Below are positions 1 through 8,365 of a stretch of DNA of 16,868 nt, one piece after another. The stretch is taken from positions 1-16,868 of the forward strand of contig JALOAH010000079.1 in assembly GCA_023228865.1 (NCBI GenBank). The letters are read 5' to 3'. Each line of letters begins with the position of its first letter. Position 1 is the first letter of the stretch. Position numbers and translations under genes: made by a program. This DNA is from Porticoccaceae bacterium. Its GTDB lineage: Bacteria; Pseudomonadota; Gammaproteobacteria; Pseudomonadales; Porticoccaceae. The notes under the pieces were generated by a model, which saw only the letters and a list, made by a program, of their open reading frames with translations, was not told where the DNA came from and searched no databases.

Positions 1-245
1 CGTTTCCACCCGGCACCCGCACCTCCCGCCCCCAAGGTGGCTTTGTCTTGTGGGTGCAGTTGCCTGGAGAGTTCGATACCACCGAGCTTTACCAAAAAGC
101 ACTGGAATACAAGATCAGCATCGCCCCGGGTTATTTATTTTCCAGCGATCAACGATTCAAACACCATTTCCGAATAAACTGTGCTTTGCCGTGGGAATCA
201 ATGCTGTCCCCGGCCTTGCGCGCACTTGGACAATTGTTGAATTGA
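1..245 (+). CDS. MocR-type (GntR/aminotransferase) regulator, 3' end only
   Basis: This is the last part of a gene cut by the left edge of the window; about 80 residues are visible, read from position 3 to the TGA at 243-245. The visible stretch has the FPPGTR, GGFVLWV, SIAPG and RINCA blocks that close the aminotransferase-like domain of MocR regulators. It lines up block for block with the C-terminus of the complete MocR protein at 12441-13868 (FPEGTR, GGFVIWV, SIAPG, RLSCA), so it is a paralogue and not a copy. MocR proteins are transcription factors with a GntR DNA-binding domain fused to a fold-type I PLP domain; the DNA-binding part and catalytic-type lysine lie outside the window. A plain fold-type I aminotransferase is the alternative but fits less well. 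Confidence 0.8.
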   Translation, partial: FPPGTRTSRPQGGFVLWVQLPGEFDTTELYQKALEYKISIAPGYLFSSDQRFKHHFRINCALPWESMLSPALRALGQLLN

Positions 246-412
246 CAAGTTTTCATGCAGCAGCTGCCACCAACTGTTCCAATGCCGCCCACAAGGGAAT
301 CCGGAAGTCATACTGCCCCTTTCTAAAACATTACGCCTTTTGTTACGTGCTCATTCCGCAGAAATCGAGCATACCAGAGCGCCATGTTATGGGAGGGTAA
401 CAATCCGCCGTG

Positions 413-418
413 TATAAT
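413..418 (+). promoter_or_regulatory. -10 box of the exporter operon promoter
   Basis: A perfect TATAAT lies 53 bp before the ATG of the HlyD gene. The -35 region at the right distance (around 390-395) is a poor match to TTGACA, so the promoter may need an activator or be weak. The 226 bp between the MocR fragment and the HlyD gene hold no other gene that can be supported. Confidence 0.45.
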
Positions 419-471
419 CTACCCAGAAAAAGAGGTGCCGCCACTTCTATGATACTCAAGGAAAGACCATC

Positions 472-1539
472 ATGAATATACGCAGTAGAAAGTTCTTTAC
501 TCTAGCTTTACTAGCCTTTATAGCTGTGGTGGCGGCGTTTGTCTGGCAACACTATCTGTCACCGGACCTTGATCAGGGACTGGTCTCCGGGAATGGCAGG
601 GTGGAGGCGACAGAAATCGATATTGCCGCGAAACATGCCGGGCGTATCCGCGATATTCTGGTGAGGGAAGGAGATTTCGTTACCACTGGTCAGGTGCTGG
701 CGGTGATGGACACGGAAAACCTTGAAGCACAGTTACGGCAGGCCGAGGCCCAGCTGCACCAGGCTGAGAGCGCAGTGGCCATTGCCCGCAGCCAGGTAAA
801 GCAACGCCAGGCCGAGCGTCAGGCCGCTGTTGCACTTGTGGCTCAGCGCCAGGCCGAACTCAACGTGGCGAAAAAGCGTTACCAGCGTTCCGCCGCTCTG
901 GTCAAGCGCGGCGCCGGTTCTCAGCAGCAGGCGGATGACGACTACGCCAGTGAGCAGAGCACCGGTGCTTCTGTGAGCGCCGCGGAGGCTCAGGTGGCGG
1001 CCAGTGATGCCGCCCTCGTCACTGCCCATGCCCAAATCGCAGGAGCTGAGTCGGCAGTCGCCGCCGCCCAGGCCAGCATCGAACGCATCCAGGCGGACAT
1101 CGCAGACAGCGAACTCAAGGCCGTACGCGACGGACGGGTACAGTACCGCATTGCCCAACCCGGCGAGGTGGTGTCCGCGGGTGGCCGGGTGCTCAACCTG
1201 GTGGATCTGCGGGATGTCTACATGACGTTCTTCCTGCCCACGGCGATGGCTGGTCGGCTCGCCCAGGGCGCCGAGGTGCGCATTGTCCTGGATGCCGCGC
1301 CGGAGTATGTTTTCCCCGCATCGGTGTCGTTCGTGGCGGACGTCGCCCAGTTCACGCCAAAGGCGGTGGAAACCGCCAGCGAGCGGGAAAAACTGATGTT
1401 TCAGGTCCGCGCCCAGGTGCCCCGCGATGTGCTCGACGAAAACCTGTTGCGAGTCAAGACCGGCCTGCCTGGAGTGGCCTACCTGCTGGCGGACAGCAAA
1501 GCCACATGGCCCGACCACCTTGCCGTGAAGTTGCCTTGA
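472..1539 (+). CDS. yhiI: HlyD-family periplasmic adaptor of an ABC exporter (YhiI type)
   Basis: This is the membrane fusion protein of a tripartite exporter; it links the inner-membrane ABC transporter encoded just downstream to an outer-membrane channel, presumably TolC-like and not encoded here. The 355-residue protein has an N-terminal membrane anchor (about residues 9-26), a biotinyl-lipoyl half around 42-80 (NGRVEATEIDIAAKHAGRI, EGDFVTTGQVLAVMD), a long Ala/Gln-rich coiled-coil hairpin (about 84-215), and the returning lipoyl and beta-barrel part (DGRVQYRIAQPGEVVSAGG). An AAGGAAAG ribosome site precedes the ATG. E. coli YhiI has, as I recall, the same length, and gene order matches yhiI-rbbA-yhhJ. 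It is the first gene of the operon, followed 13 bp later by rbbA. Substrate is unknown. Confidence 0.9.
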   Translation: MNIRSRKFFTLALLAFIAVVAAFVWQHYLSPDLDQGLVSGNGRVEATEIDIAAKHAGRIRDILVREGDFVTTGQVLAVMDTENLEAQLRQAEAQLHQAESAVAIARSQVKQRQAERQAAVALVAQRQAELNVAKKRYQRSAALVKRGAGSQQQADDDYASEQSTGASVSAAEAQVAASDAALVTAHAQIAGAESAVAAAQASIERIQADIADSELKAVRDGRVQYRIAQPGEVVSAGGRVLNLVDLRDVYMTFFLPTAMAGRLAQGAEVRIVLDAAPEYVFPASVSFVADVAQFTPKAVETASEREKLMFQVRAQVPRDVLDENLLRVKTGLPGVAYLLADSKATWPDHLAVKLP

Positions 1540-1552
1540 GGGTTAACAGCCC

Positions 1553-4342
1553 ATGGCAACAACCAAAATGACCGACGCCGTTGCGCGGATCGAAGGCGTA
1601 ACCCACCGCTACGGCAAAACCCAGGGGCTGGACAATGTCACGCTTTCCATTCCCGCCGGGATGATGGTCGGGTTAATCGGCCCCGATGGGGTGGGCAAGT
1701 CAAGCCTGCTGTCCCTGCTGGCGGGCGTCCGCCGGTTGCAGCAGGGCCGCATCGAGGTGTTGGGTGGCGATATCGCCAGCGACAGCCACCGCCGACGGGT
1801 ATGCCCGCGCATCGCCTTCATGCCCCAGGGGCTGGGCAGGAATCTCTATCACACCCTCTCGGTCTACGAAAATGTCGACTTCTTCGGTCGCCTGTTCGGC
1901 CACGGCACGGCAGAGCGTGAGAGGCGTATTGCCCAGTTGCTCGAGGCTACCGGCCTTGCTCCCTTCGCAGATCGTCCAGCGGGCAAACTCTCCGGGGGGA
2001 TGAAGCAAAAGCTTGGCCTGTGCTGCGCCCTGATCCACGACCCGGAGCTGTTGATCCTCGATGAGCCCACCACCGGGGTCGATCCCCTCTCCCGCCGCCA
2101 GTTCTGGGCGTTGATCGAGCGCATCCGCCAAGCCACGCCGGGTATGAGCGTGGTGGTGGCCACCGCCTACATGGAGGAGGCCGCGCGCTTTGACTGGCTG
2201 GCGGCTTTCAATGACGGCCGGGTTCTGGCCGAGGGTTCGCCAACGGAATTGCTGATGAAAACTGGTGCCGAAAGCCTGGAGGCCGCCTTTATTGCCCTGT
2301 TGCCCGAAGCACAGCGCGCTCGCCACCAGCCGGTGACGATTCCTCCGCGCGAGGCGATGGCAGAGGAAGAAATCGCCATTGAGGCCCGGGAATTGACCAT
2401 GCGTTTCGGGGATTTCACCGCCGTGGATCGGGCATCTTTTCGCATTCCTCGGGGCGAGATCTTTGGCTTTCTCGGCTCCAACGGCTGCGGCAAGACCACC
2501 ACCATGAAGATGCTTACCGGCCTCCTGCCAGCAAGCTCCGGTCAGGCATGGCTGTTTGGCCGCGAAGTGGACCCCAAGGATATTGCCACCCGGCGACGGG
2601 TGGGCTACATGACCCAGTCCTTCTCCCTCTATGGTGAACTCACCGTACGTCAGAACCTGGTCCTCCACGCACGACTGTTCAAGCTACCGGAGGATGAGGT
2701 TGACAGGCGGGTGGCAGACATGGCGCGACGCTTCGAGCTTGAGCCGGTGCTGGACAGTTTGCCCGCCGCGCTGCCCCTGGGGCTACGCCAGCGGCTGTCG
2801 CTGGCGGTGGCGATGATCCACGGCCCTGAATTGCTGATCCTGGACGAACCCACTTCCGGCGTAGACCCCGTTGCCCGGGATGGGTTTTGGCGAATCATGG
2901 TGGATCTGGCCCGCACTGATGGCGTGACCATCTTCATCTCCACCCACTTCATGAACGAAGCGGCGCGCTGTGACCGTATTTCCCTGATGCATGCCGGTCG
3001 GGTGCTGGTAACCGACACGCCCCAAAACCTGATTGCCAGCCGTCAGGCTGCGTCGCTGGATGATGCCTTTGTCGCCTATCTGGAAGATGAGGTCGCCCGC
3101 GAGCGCAAGGAGCAAGGCCAATCGGCGCTGGAGAACGCGAGCCTTGCCGCTGAGGCTGATCCCTTGCCGACGCCTGCGCAAACACCATCTGCCAGACGCG
3201 TCGACAAGCCGTCCTGGTTCAGTCGTCGGCGCCTGTACAGTTATTCCCGCCGCGAAGCGTTGGAGCTATTGCGCGACCCCATTCGCCTCACCCTGGCCAT
3301 GGTGGGCACCCTGATCCTGATGTTCGTGGTGGGTTATGGCATCACCATGGATGTGGAGGATCTCACCTTTGCGGTGCTCGATCGCGACCAGACCGCCACC
3401 AGCCGCGACTATGTGCTCAACCTGTCGGGCTCGCGGTACTTTGTCGAGAAGCCACCCTTGGCCGGTTATGGGGAGCTGGAGCGGCGTATGCGCAGCGGTG
3501 AAATCAGCCTGGCCATCGAGATTCCCCCGGGTTTCGCCGCTGACCTCGCCCGCGGCCGAGCGGTGCAGATCGGCGCATGGATAGATGGCGCCATGCCGAG
3601 CCGGGGCGAGAACATCAGCGGCTACGTGCAGGGCATGCACAATCACTGGCTGACCGGCAAGGCGCGGGAGGCGCTCGGCTCCAGCGCCCTGGCACAACCC
3701 GCCACGGTGGAGACCCGCTACCGCTACAACCCGGACGTGAAAAGCCTGGTGGCCATGGTACCCGCTGTGATCCCCCTGTTGCTGATGCTGATTCCCGCCA
3801 TACTTACCGCCCTGTCTGTGGTGCGGGAAAAGGAGCTGGGTTCCATCGTCAACCTGTACGTGACGCCGGTAAACCGCCTGGAATTTCTGCTCGGCAAGCA
3901 GTTGCCCTACGTGGCGCTGGGAATGTTCAACTTCTTTCTGCTGGCGCTCTGCGCAGTGACCATTTTTCGGGTGCCACTCACCGGCAGCTTCCCCACCCTG
4001 ACCCTGGCCGCTTTGCTCTATGTGTTTTGCGCCACTGCCCTGGGGCTGGTGATGTCCACCTTTACCCGCAGCCAGATCGCAGCACTGTTCGGCACCGCCA
4101 TACTGACGTTGGTGCCGGCTGTGCAGTTTTCCGGCATGATCGACCCGGTGTCCTCCCTCGAAGGCGTCGGTCGCCTGGTGGGGGATATCTATCCCGCGAC
4201 GCATTTTCTCACCATCTCCCGGGGGGTGTTTTCCAAAGGGCTGTCGTTCGCGGATTTGCATAGCCCATTCCTCGCGCTGTTGATCGCCGCACCGCTACTG
4301 CTGGCGGCGGGCACCCTATTGTTGTCGAAGCAGGAGTGCTGA
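1553..4342 (+). CDS. rbbA: RbbA-type fusion: two ABC ATPase domains plus ABC-2 permease
   Basis: The 929-residue protein joins two nucleotide-binding domains to a membrane domain. Domain 1 has Walker [10 protein letters not shown] (43-51), signature LSGGMKQ (146-152) and Walker B LLILDEP (166-172). Domain 2 has Walker [10 protein letters not shown] (308-316), the divergent signature LPLGLRQ (407-413), Walker B around 427-433 and the switch histidine in STHFMNEA (H465). In domain 1 the switch histidine is replaced (ATAYMEEA). After a linker (about 510-555) comes the ABC-2 membrane domain: one helix near 585, a large extracytoplasmic loop, then five or six helices. E. coli RbbA has been reported as a ribosome-bound ATPase, but domain content and neighbours here fit an exporter. 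The same substitutions occur in E. coli RbbA as I recall it. GAGGG at the yhiI stop serves as ribosome site. Confidence 0.92.
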   Translation: MATTKMTDAVARIEGVTHRYGKTQGLDNVTLSIPAGMMVGLIGPDGVGKSSLLSLLAGVRRLQQGRIEVLGGDIASDSHRRRVCPRIAFMPQGLGRNLYHTLSVYENVDFFGRLFGHGTAERERRIAQLLEATGLAPFADRPAGKLSGGMKQKLGLCCALIHDPELLILDEPTTGVDPLSRRQFWALIERIRQATPGMSVVVATAYMEEAARFDWLAAFNDGRVLAEGSPTELLMKTGAESLEAAFIALLPEAQRARHQPVTIPPREAMAEEEIAIEARELTMRFGDFTAVDRASFRIPRGEIFGFLGSNGCGKTTTMKMLTGLLPASSGQAWLFGREVDPKDIATRRRVGYMTQSFSLYGELTVRQNLVLHARLFKLPEDEVDRRVADMARRFELEPVLDSLPAALPLGLRQRLSLAVAMIHGPELLILDEPTSGVDPVARDGFWRIMVDLARTDGVTIFISTHFMNEAARCDRISLMHAGRVLVTDTPQNLIASRQAASLDDAFVAYLEDEVARERKEQGQSALENASLAAEADPLPTPAQTPSARRVDKPSWFSRRRLYSYSRREALELLRDPIRLTLAMVGTLILMFVVGYGITMDVEDLTFAVLDRDQTATSRDYVLNLSGSRYFVEKPPLAGYGELERRMRSGEISLAIEIPPGFAADLARGRAVQIGAWIDGAMPSRGENISGYVQGMHNHWLTGKAREALGSSALAQPATVETRYRYNPDVKSLVAMVPAVIPLLLMLIPAILTALSVVREKELGSIVNLYVTPVNRLEFLLGKQLPYVALGMFNFFLLALCAVTIFRVPLTGSFPTLTLAALLYVFCATALGLVMSTFTRSQIAALFGTAILTLVPAVQFSGMIDPVSSLEGVGRLVGDIYPATHFLTISRGVFSKGLSFADLHSPFLALLIAAPLLLAAGTLLLSKQEC

Positions 4343-4343
4343 C

Positions 4344-5465
4344 ATGGCCCTGGCTAATATTTGGTATTTGGGCGTCAAGGAACTGCGCAGCCTAGGTCGC
4401 GACCCGATGATGCTGGTGCTGATCATCTACGCCTTTACGCTGTCGGTGTATACGGCGGCCACGGCCATGCCCGAAGCTCTCAACAAGGCGCCCATCGCCA
4501 TTGTCGACGAGGATCGTTCGCCGTTGTCGGCCCGCATTGTCGATGCCTTTTATCCGCCTTATTTTTCACCGCCGGTGCTGATCAATCAGTATGAAATGGA
4601 CGCCCGAATGGATGCCGGTCTCGACACCTTTGCCCTCAATATTCCCCCCCATTTCCAGCGTGACTTGCTCGCCGGGCGGCAGCCGGAAATCCAGCTCAAT
4701 ATCGACGCCACCCGCATGGGGCAGGCCTTTACCGGCAACGGCTATGTGCAGGCAATTATCAACGGTGAAATCAGCACTTACCTGGAGCGTCACCGCGGCG
4801 TCAGCAAGCCGCCGGTAGAGCTGGTACTGCGCGCCAGCTTCAACCCGGAGCTCAACAAGGTTTGGTTCGGTTCGGTTATGGAGGTGATTAGCAATATCAC
4901 CATGCTGGCCATCGTGCTCACCGGGGCGGCGTTGATCCGAGAGCGGGAGCACGGCACCGTGGAGCACCTGCTGGCCATGCCGGTGACGCCGTTCGAAATC
5001 ATGTCCGCCAAGGTCTGGTCCATGGTGGTGGTGGTCTTGGTGGCCACTACAGTGTCCCTTACTCTGGTGGTGCAGTGGTGGCTGGGGGTGCCGATAGCGG
5101 GGTCGGTTCCACTGTTTCTGGCCGGCGCTGTGCTGCACCTCTTTGCCACCACGTCGCTGGGTATTTTTCTTGGCACCGTGGCACGTTCCATGCCTCAATT
5201 TGGATTATTGCTGATGCTGATCCTACTGCCCCTGCAAGTCCTTTCAGGGGGAATGACCCCCAGGGAGAGCATGCCCGACGCGATTCAGTACCTGATGCTG
5301 GCGGCACCCAATACCCATTTTGTGATGCTCGCCCAGGGCATCCTCTATCGGGGTGCTGGCTTTGCAGTGGTCTGGTCCCAGTTTGTCGCCCTGCTGTTCA
5401 TTGGCGCCGGGCTTTTTTCCCTGTCCCTGGCGCGGTTTCGCAAAACCATTGGCACCATGGCTTAG
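4344..5465 (+). CDS. yhhJ: ABC-2 type exporter permease (YhhJ type)
   Basis: The 373-residue inner-membrane permease has one N-terminal helix (about 22-40), a large periplasmic domain (about 45-175), and a C-terminal bundle of five helices that starts near IVLTGAALIREREHGT, the usual intracellular coupling segment of ABC-2 permeases. It ends in RFRKTIGTMA, also the end of E. coli YhhJ as I recall it. It probably pairs with the membrane half of the RbbA fusion to form the complete pore, the HlyD protein being the adaptor. The ATG lies 1 bp after the rbbA stop and is preceded by AGGAG (4332-4336), so translation is likely coupled. The substrate cannot be deduced. Confidence 0.92.
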   Translation: MALANIWYLGVKELRSLGRDPMMLVLIIYAFTLSVYTAATAMPEALNKAPIAIVDEDRSPLSARIVDAFYPPYFSPPVLINQYEMDARMDAGLDTFALNIPPHFQRDLLAGRQPEIQLNIDATRMGQAFTGNGYVQAIINGEISTYLERHRGVSKPPVELVLRASFNPELNKVWFGSVMEVISNITMLAIVLTGAALIREREHGTVEHLLAMPVTPFEIMSAKVWSMVVVVLVATTVSLTLVVQWWLGVPIAGSVPLFLAGAVLHLFATTSLGIFLGTVARSMPQFGLLLMLILLPLQVLSGGMTPRESMPDAIQYLMLAAPNTHFVMLAQGILYRGAGFAVVWSQFVALLFIGAGLFSLSLARFRKTIGTMA

Positions 5466-5468
5466 TTT

Positions 5469-6470
5469 ATGTCGACATATCAGTGCCTCTTACTATGGAC
5501 TACGACAGTTGCTGTGAGCGGCGGGGTTATCGCCGACACTGTACAAAATGTGCCGGAACGTGGCGGAACCCTGAGTGTTGTCTATGAAAACGACACCTTC
5601 TACAACCGGGATAGCCACTACACCAATGGCGTTCGATTGAGCTGGATTCCCGGTTCCAGTGACACACCTCAATGGGCGGTAGATATAGCCCGCGCTATTC
5701 CCTGGTTTCCCCGCCATGGCTAGGTGTTGCATGGCTATTCCCTCGGCCAGAATATGTATACGCCCAGCGATATAACCCTGAAAAATCCACCGGAGGGTGA
5801 GCGCCCCTATGCCGGATGGCTCTACGGCACCATTGGACTTGGGGTGGAAACCGGACTTCAGCTAGACCAGGTGGTTTTGACTGTGGGGGTGGTGGGGCCT
5901 GCTTCCCTGGCGGAACAAACCCAGAAGGCGGTGCACAGGCTGGTGAACTCCGATGACCCCAAAGGCTGGGATCATCAGTTGCGCAATGAGCCGGGATTAA
6001 TCCTGGCCTGGCAGCGTAACTGGCGCGCCCTGGTGGACACTAGTCTGGTGGGCAATCAGTTTGATATTACGCCCCATATGGGGGCGACTGTGGGCAATAT
6101 ACACACCTATGGCAACGCCGGGCTCACTGTGCGCTACGGTGACAACCTACCCCTCGACTACGGCCCGCCCCGTATCCAGCCGGGCCTGACCGGTACCAGC
6201 AGTTTCGTCCCGCGCCCTGGCATCGGCTGGTATGTGTTCGCCGGAGTGGAGGGTCGCGCAGTGGCTCGCAATATCTTTCTCGATGGCAACAGTTTTCACA
6301 ATGGCTACAGCGTGGAGAAAAAACACTGGGTGTGTGACTTGCAGTTTGGTGCAGTGCTGGTATGGCGCAATGTGCGGCTGAGCTATACCCACGTGATACG
6401 AACCCGGGAGTTCGACACCCAGTACGAGAGCGACGATTTCGGCTCACTGACTATTTCTCTACAGTTCTGA
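5469..6470 (+). pseudogene. lpxR: LpxR-family lipid A 3'-O-deacylase gene, interrupted by one amber codon
   Basis: A single frame from the ATG at 5469 to the TGA at 6470 would encode 333 residues, close to the usual LpxR length, but codon 85 is TAG (5721-5723). The part before it has a short hydrophobic N-terminus that could act as a signal peptide (about residues 1-22), then the family's ENDTFYNRDSHYTNG block, whose Asn and Asp belong to the active-site region of Salmonella LpxR. The part after it has GQNMYTP, ERPYAGWLYG and the closing TREFDTQ...DFGSLTISLQF strand typical of this outer-membrane barrel (DUF2219). LpxR removes the 3'-acyloxyacyl chain of lipid A. No frameshift is present. The start is 3 bp after yhhJ with no clear ribosome site, so it belongs to the exporter operon. 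Either a recent nonsense mutation, suppressed amber, or sequence error. Confidence 0.82.
5715..5737 (+). repeat. Direct repeat CATGGCTA around the lpxR amber codon
   Basis: CATGGCTA occurs at 5715-5722 and again at 5730-5737, 15 bp apart and therefore in the same codon phase. In the second copy the final TA begins a Tyr codon (TAT); in the first it begins the amber TAG. Confidence 0.7.
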
Positions 6471-6507
6471 GGTAACTTCTCACTATCTGGGGCTTAGGGG
6501 CATTGAG

Positions 6508-6527
6508 TTGAATTGAATTGAATTGAA
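6508..6527 (+). repeat. Pentanucleotide repeat (TTGAA)x4
   Basis: Four perfect tandem TTGAA units lie in the 135 bp between the lpxR-family gene and the LysE-family gene, about 80 bp before the latter's start. The unit length could allow slippage to change promoter or leader spacing, but nothing else here shows that it does. Confidence 0.85.
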
Positions 6528-6605
6528 CCATGAACCCAAAATCAGGATAGCAGGTAAAGAGCAACTTGGAAGCATAGCGACCCTGCTCAACCCACAAGGT
6601 GTCTT

Positions 6606-7235
6606 TTGACTTTCTACAACACCATCACCCTGGCAACGATCATCACCCTACTCGCCGCCATTCCCAGTAGCAGTGTCGCCCTGGTGGTGATACGCGCCTC
6701 CACGATGGGTGTCAAACAGGGTGTTATCACTTCCCTGGGTGTCGTTACTGGTGACCTTGTTTTTGTAGCGATGGCACTACTCGGCTTGACCGCATTGTCG
6801 GAGCAGTTGGGGGCTTTGTTTGTGGTGATCCGCTACCTGGCGGCGGGCTATCTGATTTGGTTTGGCCTTAACTTGATCAGGAGCCACACCCACAGGGTTC
6901 CCCAAGGGGAGCAGAGCATTCCGCCAAAGGGGGCGCGAACCACATCAGCAAGCTTCCTGTCGGGATTGTTATTAACGCTGAGTGATATCAAGGCGGTCTT
7001 TTTCTACGCCAGTCTCTTTCCCGCGTTTATTGACCCCATTACACTGCGTAGCGTGGACATTGCCACCATCTTTGGCATAACCCTATTGACTGTCGGGGGC
7101 GTCAAGATTCTGTACGCCATTTCCGCCAGCAAGGTGGTAAAGCTATCCAACAGATTAAGTTTTCAAGTCAAAGCAAAACCGGTGGCGGGTGCCATGATGA
7201 TAACCACGGGAGGCTATCTTCTTGTGAAAACCTGA
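6606..7235 (+). CDS. LysE/RhtB-family exporter
   Basis: The 209-residue membrane protein has about six hydrophobic segments in the LysE/RhtB pattern: a first helix with a proline break (LLAAIPSSSVALV in place of the common PGP), a G-VTGDLVFVAMALLGL second helix, YLAAGYLIWFGLNLIRS third helix, a polar loop (about 98-115), then FLSGLLLTLSDIKAVFFYASLFPAF, where NPKA is replaced by SDIKA. Members export amino acids or small metabolites. The start is a TTG with AAGGT (6596-6600) 5 bp upstream; no ATG in frame lies near the conserved N-terminus. It stands alone, 135 bp after the lpxR-family gene. Substrate unknown; the altered proline and NPK-like motifs mark it as a divergent member. Confidence 0.85.
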   Translation: MTFYNTITLATIITLLAAIPSSSVALVVIRASTMGVKQGVITSLGVVTGDLVFVAMALLGLTALSEQLGALFVVIRYLAAGYLIWFGLNLIRSHTHRVPQGEQSIPPKGARTTSASFLSGLLLTLSDIKAVFFYASLFPAFIDPITLRSVDIATIFGITLLTVGGVKILYAISASKVVKLSNRLSFQVKAKPVAGAMMITTGGYLLVKT

Positions 7236-7462
7236 TACTCCGGTAACAGTTTAGGCAATAGGCATTATAGAGGATCGAATGCAGTCCCATATGGCCTAAT
7301 TAGACAGCAGTCTCCCATCAAGACATATCTGTCAGTCTCTTCTGGTTGTAAAAAAGCATACAGGGTAAACTTGGACATGACGCATCTTTCCTCCGCTGCT
7401 TGTGATCTTGACGGGAACAACAAGATACGCCACTTCTTCAGCCTGCTTCCATGTACCAGTTC

Positions 7463-7516
7463 CAAAACTCCTGACACCATGGGGACAAATCAACCATGGA
7501 CTTAACCGGAGTTTTG
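7463..7516 (+). promoter_or_regulatory. Nested inverted repeat in the PepSY gene leader
   Basis: CAAAACTCC (7463-7471) pairs perfectly with GGAGTTTTG (7508-7516), and inside this CCATGG (7477-7482) can pair with CCATGG (7494-7499). The first arm is also complementary to GGAGTTTT (7582-7589), which includes the ribosome site of the following gene, so the RNA could fold in two exclusive ways. Function is inferred from pairing only. Confidence 0.45.
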
Positions 7517-7524
7517 TAATTTAG

Positions 7525-7568
7525 AGAAACCAGAACCCCATGACCGCGATCTTGGGCCGCTGGTTTCT
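7525..7568 (+). promoter_or_regulatory. Stem-loop just before the PepSY gene ribosome site
   Basis: AGAAACCAG (7525-7533) pairs with CTGGTTTCT (7560-7568), a 9-bp perfect stem; inside, CCCA (7537-7540) can pair with TGGG (7553-7556). It ends 10 bp before the AAAGGAG ribosome site and has no following T run, so it looks like leader structure and not a terminator. Confidence 0.45.
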
Positions 7569-7591
7569 ACGTCACTTTAAAGGAGTTTTTA

Positions 7592-8110
7592 ATGGCCTCA
7601 ATTGCCTTGCACAACAGTGTGCGTAAATATCACCGTTTCCTGGGATTTTTTCTCGCCGGCATTATGGCGCTGTACGCCTGTAGCGGCGTACTGATGATTT
7701 TTCGTACCACGGATTTCCTTAAATCCGAACAAACCAGTGAGCGTCAACTGGCTCCCGGATTGGGGGTTACAGAGCTGGAATCCAGTCTGCGACTGAAAGG
7801 CTTCAAAATCACCGACCAAGACCACAGCACCATTCGTTTTGAACAGGGGTACTATGACAAGGCAACAGGCGTTGCCACAGTCACGCTCAAAGACTATCCC
7901 GCTCCCATTGCCAGCGTGGTGAAAATGCACAAAGCCACCACCAATAGCCCCGTTTATCTTTTGAATATCTTTTTTGGCCTTTCCCTGCTGTTTTTCGCCA
8001 TATCGTCATTTTTCATGTTTTTGCCCAAATTGCCCCAATACCGGAGCGGGCTGAAAATCGCAACGGCTGGCTTTGTGCTCGCGCTGTTGGTTGTCGTTTT
8101 CAGCGGCTAA
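7592..8110 (+). CDS. PepSY-associated TM-helix protein
   Basis: The 172-residue protein starts with a basic segment and a helix whose sequence (KYHRFLGFFLAGIMALYACSG, then VLMIFRTTDFLK) is typical of PepSY-associated transmembrane proteins. A soluble, probably periplasmic region follows (about 45-120, with the PepSY-like YYDKATGVATVTL hairpin and VVKMHK), then two more helices (about 122-146 and 153-171). The histidine in KYHR resembles haem or metal-linked histidines in related membrane proteins, but no catalytic function is shown. An excellent AAAGGAG (7579-7585) lies 6 bp before the ATG. It appears to be a single-gene unit with a structured leader. Base composition is lower in GC than the exporter operon, suggesting a different history. 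Confidence 0.75.
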   Translation: MASIALHNSVRKYHRFLGFFLAGIMALYACSGVLMIFRTTDFLKSEQTSERQLAPGLGVTELESSLRLKGFKITDQDHSTIRFEQGYYDKATGVATVTLKDYPAPIASVVKMHKATTNSPVYLLNIFFGLSLLFFAISSFFMFLPKLPQYRSGLKIATAGFVLALLVVVFSG

Positions 8111-8334
8111 AGAGGCTCCCTGTCAGGACATGGGATAATCCCCTCATGGCTTGCACGCTTCCTTCAAGCCTGCATAGTCGTTAAAGGCTTAATGTCGTTT
8201 TAGGGCGGCCATGGCAGGCTACCCTCCTGTGAAAATCTGGGTTCAGGGGATCACGCCATTCCCGGCTCTGATCAACACTCTGTATCCATCAACTTTTCGA
8301 CCATCTGTATCTGTACTCACCCGCTTCCGGCGCT

Positions 8335-8349
8335 ATGCTGTTTCAGCAT
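8335..8349 (+). promoter_or_regulatory. Small inverted repeat, possible operator upstream of the IS
   Basis: ATGCTG (8335-8340), TTT, CAGCAT (8344-8349) form a perfect 6-bp inverted repeat in the 259 bp between the PepSY-type gene and the IS. No T run follows. Before the insertion it would have lain about 20 bp from the MFS gene start, so an operator for that gene is possible; nothing else in this stretch is recognised. Confidence 0.25.
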
Positions 8350-8365
8350 GCCAACCCAAACCTTA

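Larger units (their letters stand above)
7236..7591. other. Intergenic stretch, mostly leader of the PepSY-type gene
   Basis: The 356 bp between the LysE-type and PepSY-type genes hold two inverted-repeat structures in the last 130 bp, listed separately. The first half holds no gene that can be firmly supported. A 37-codon frame on the minus strand (7265-7378) begins with an ATG 11 bp after GGAGG, but has no recognisable domain, hydrophobic segment or relative and may be chance. Confidence 0.5.

Noticed and set aside
733..1518. Long open frame on the minus strand inside the HlyD gene
   Set aside because: It is antisense to a clear HlyD protein, and its His/Gly/Leu-rich sequence shows no domain.
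3266..4261. 331-codon minus-strand frame inside rbbA
   Set aside because: It mirrors GC-rich codons of the permease domain, is very rich in His, Gln and Gly, and resembles no family.
8130..8160. GGGATAATCCC as a terminator after the PepSY-type gene
   Set aside because: The loop is too small for a stable hairpin and no T run follows.
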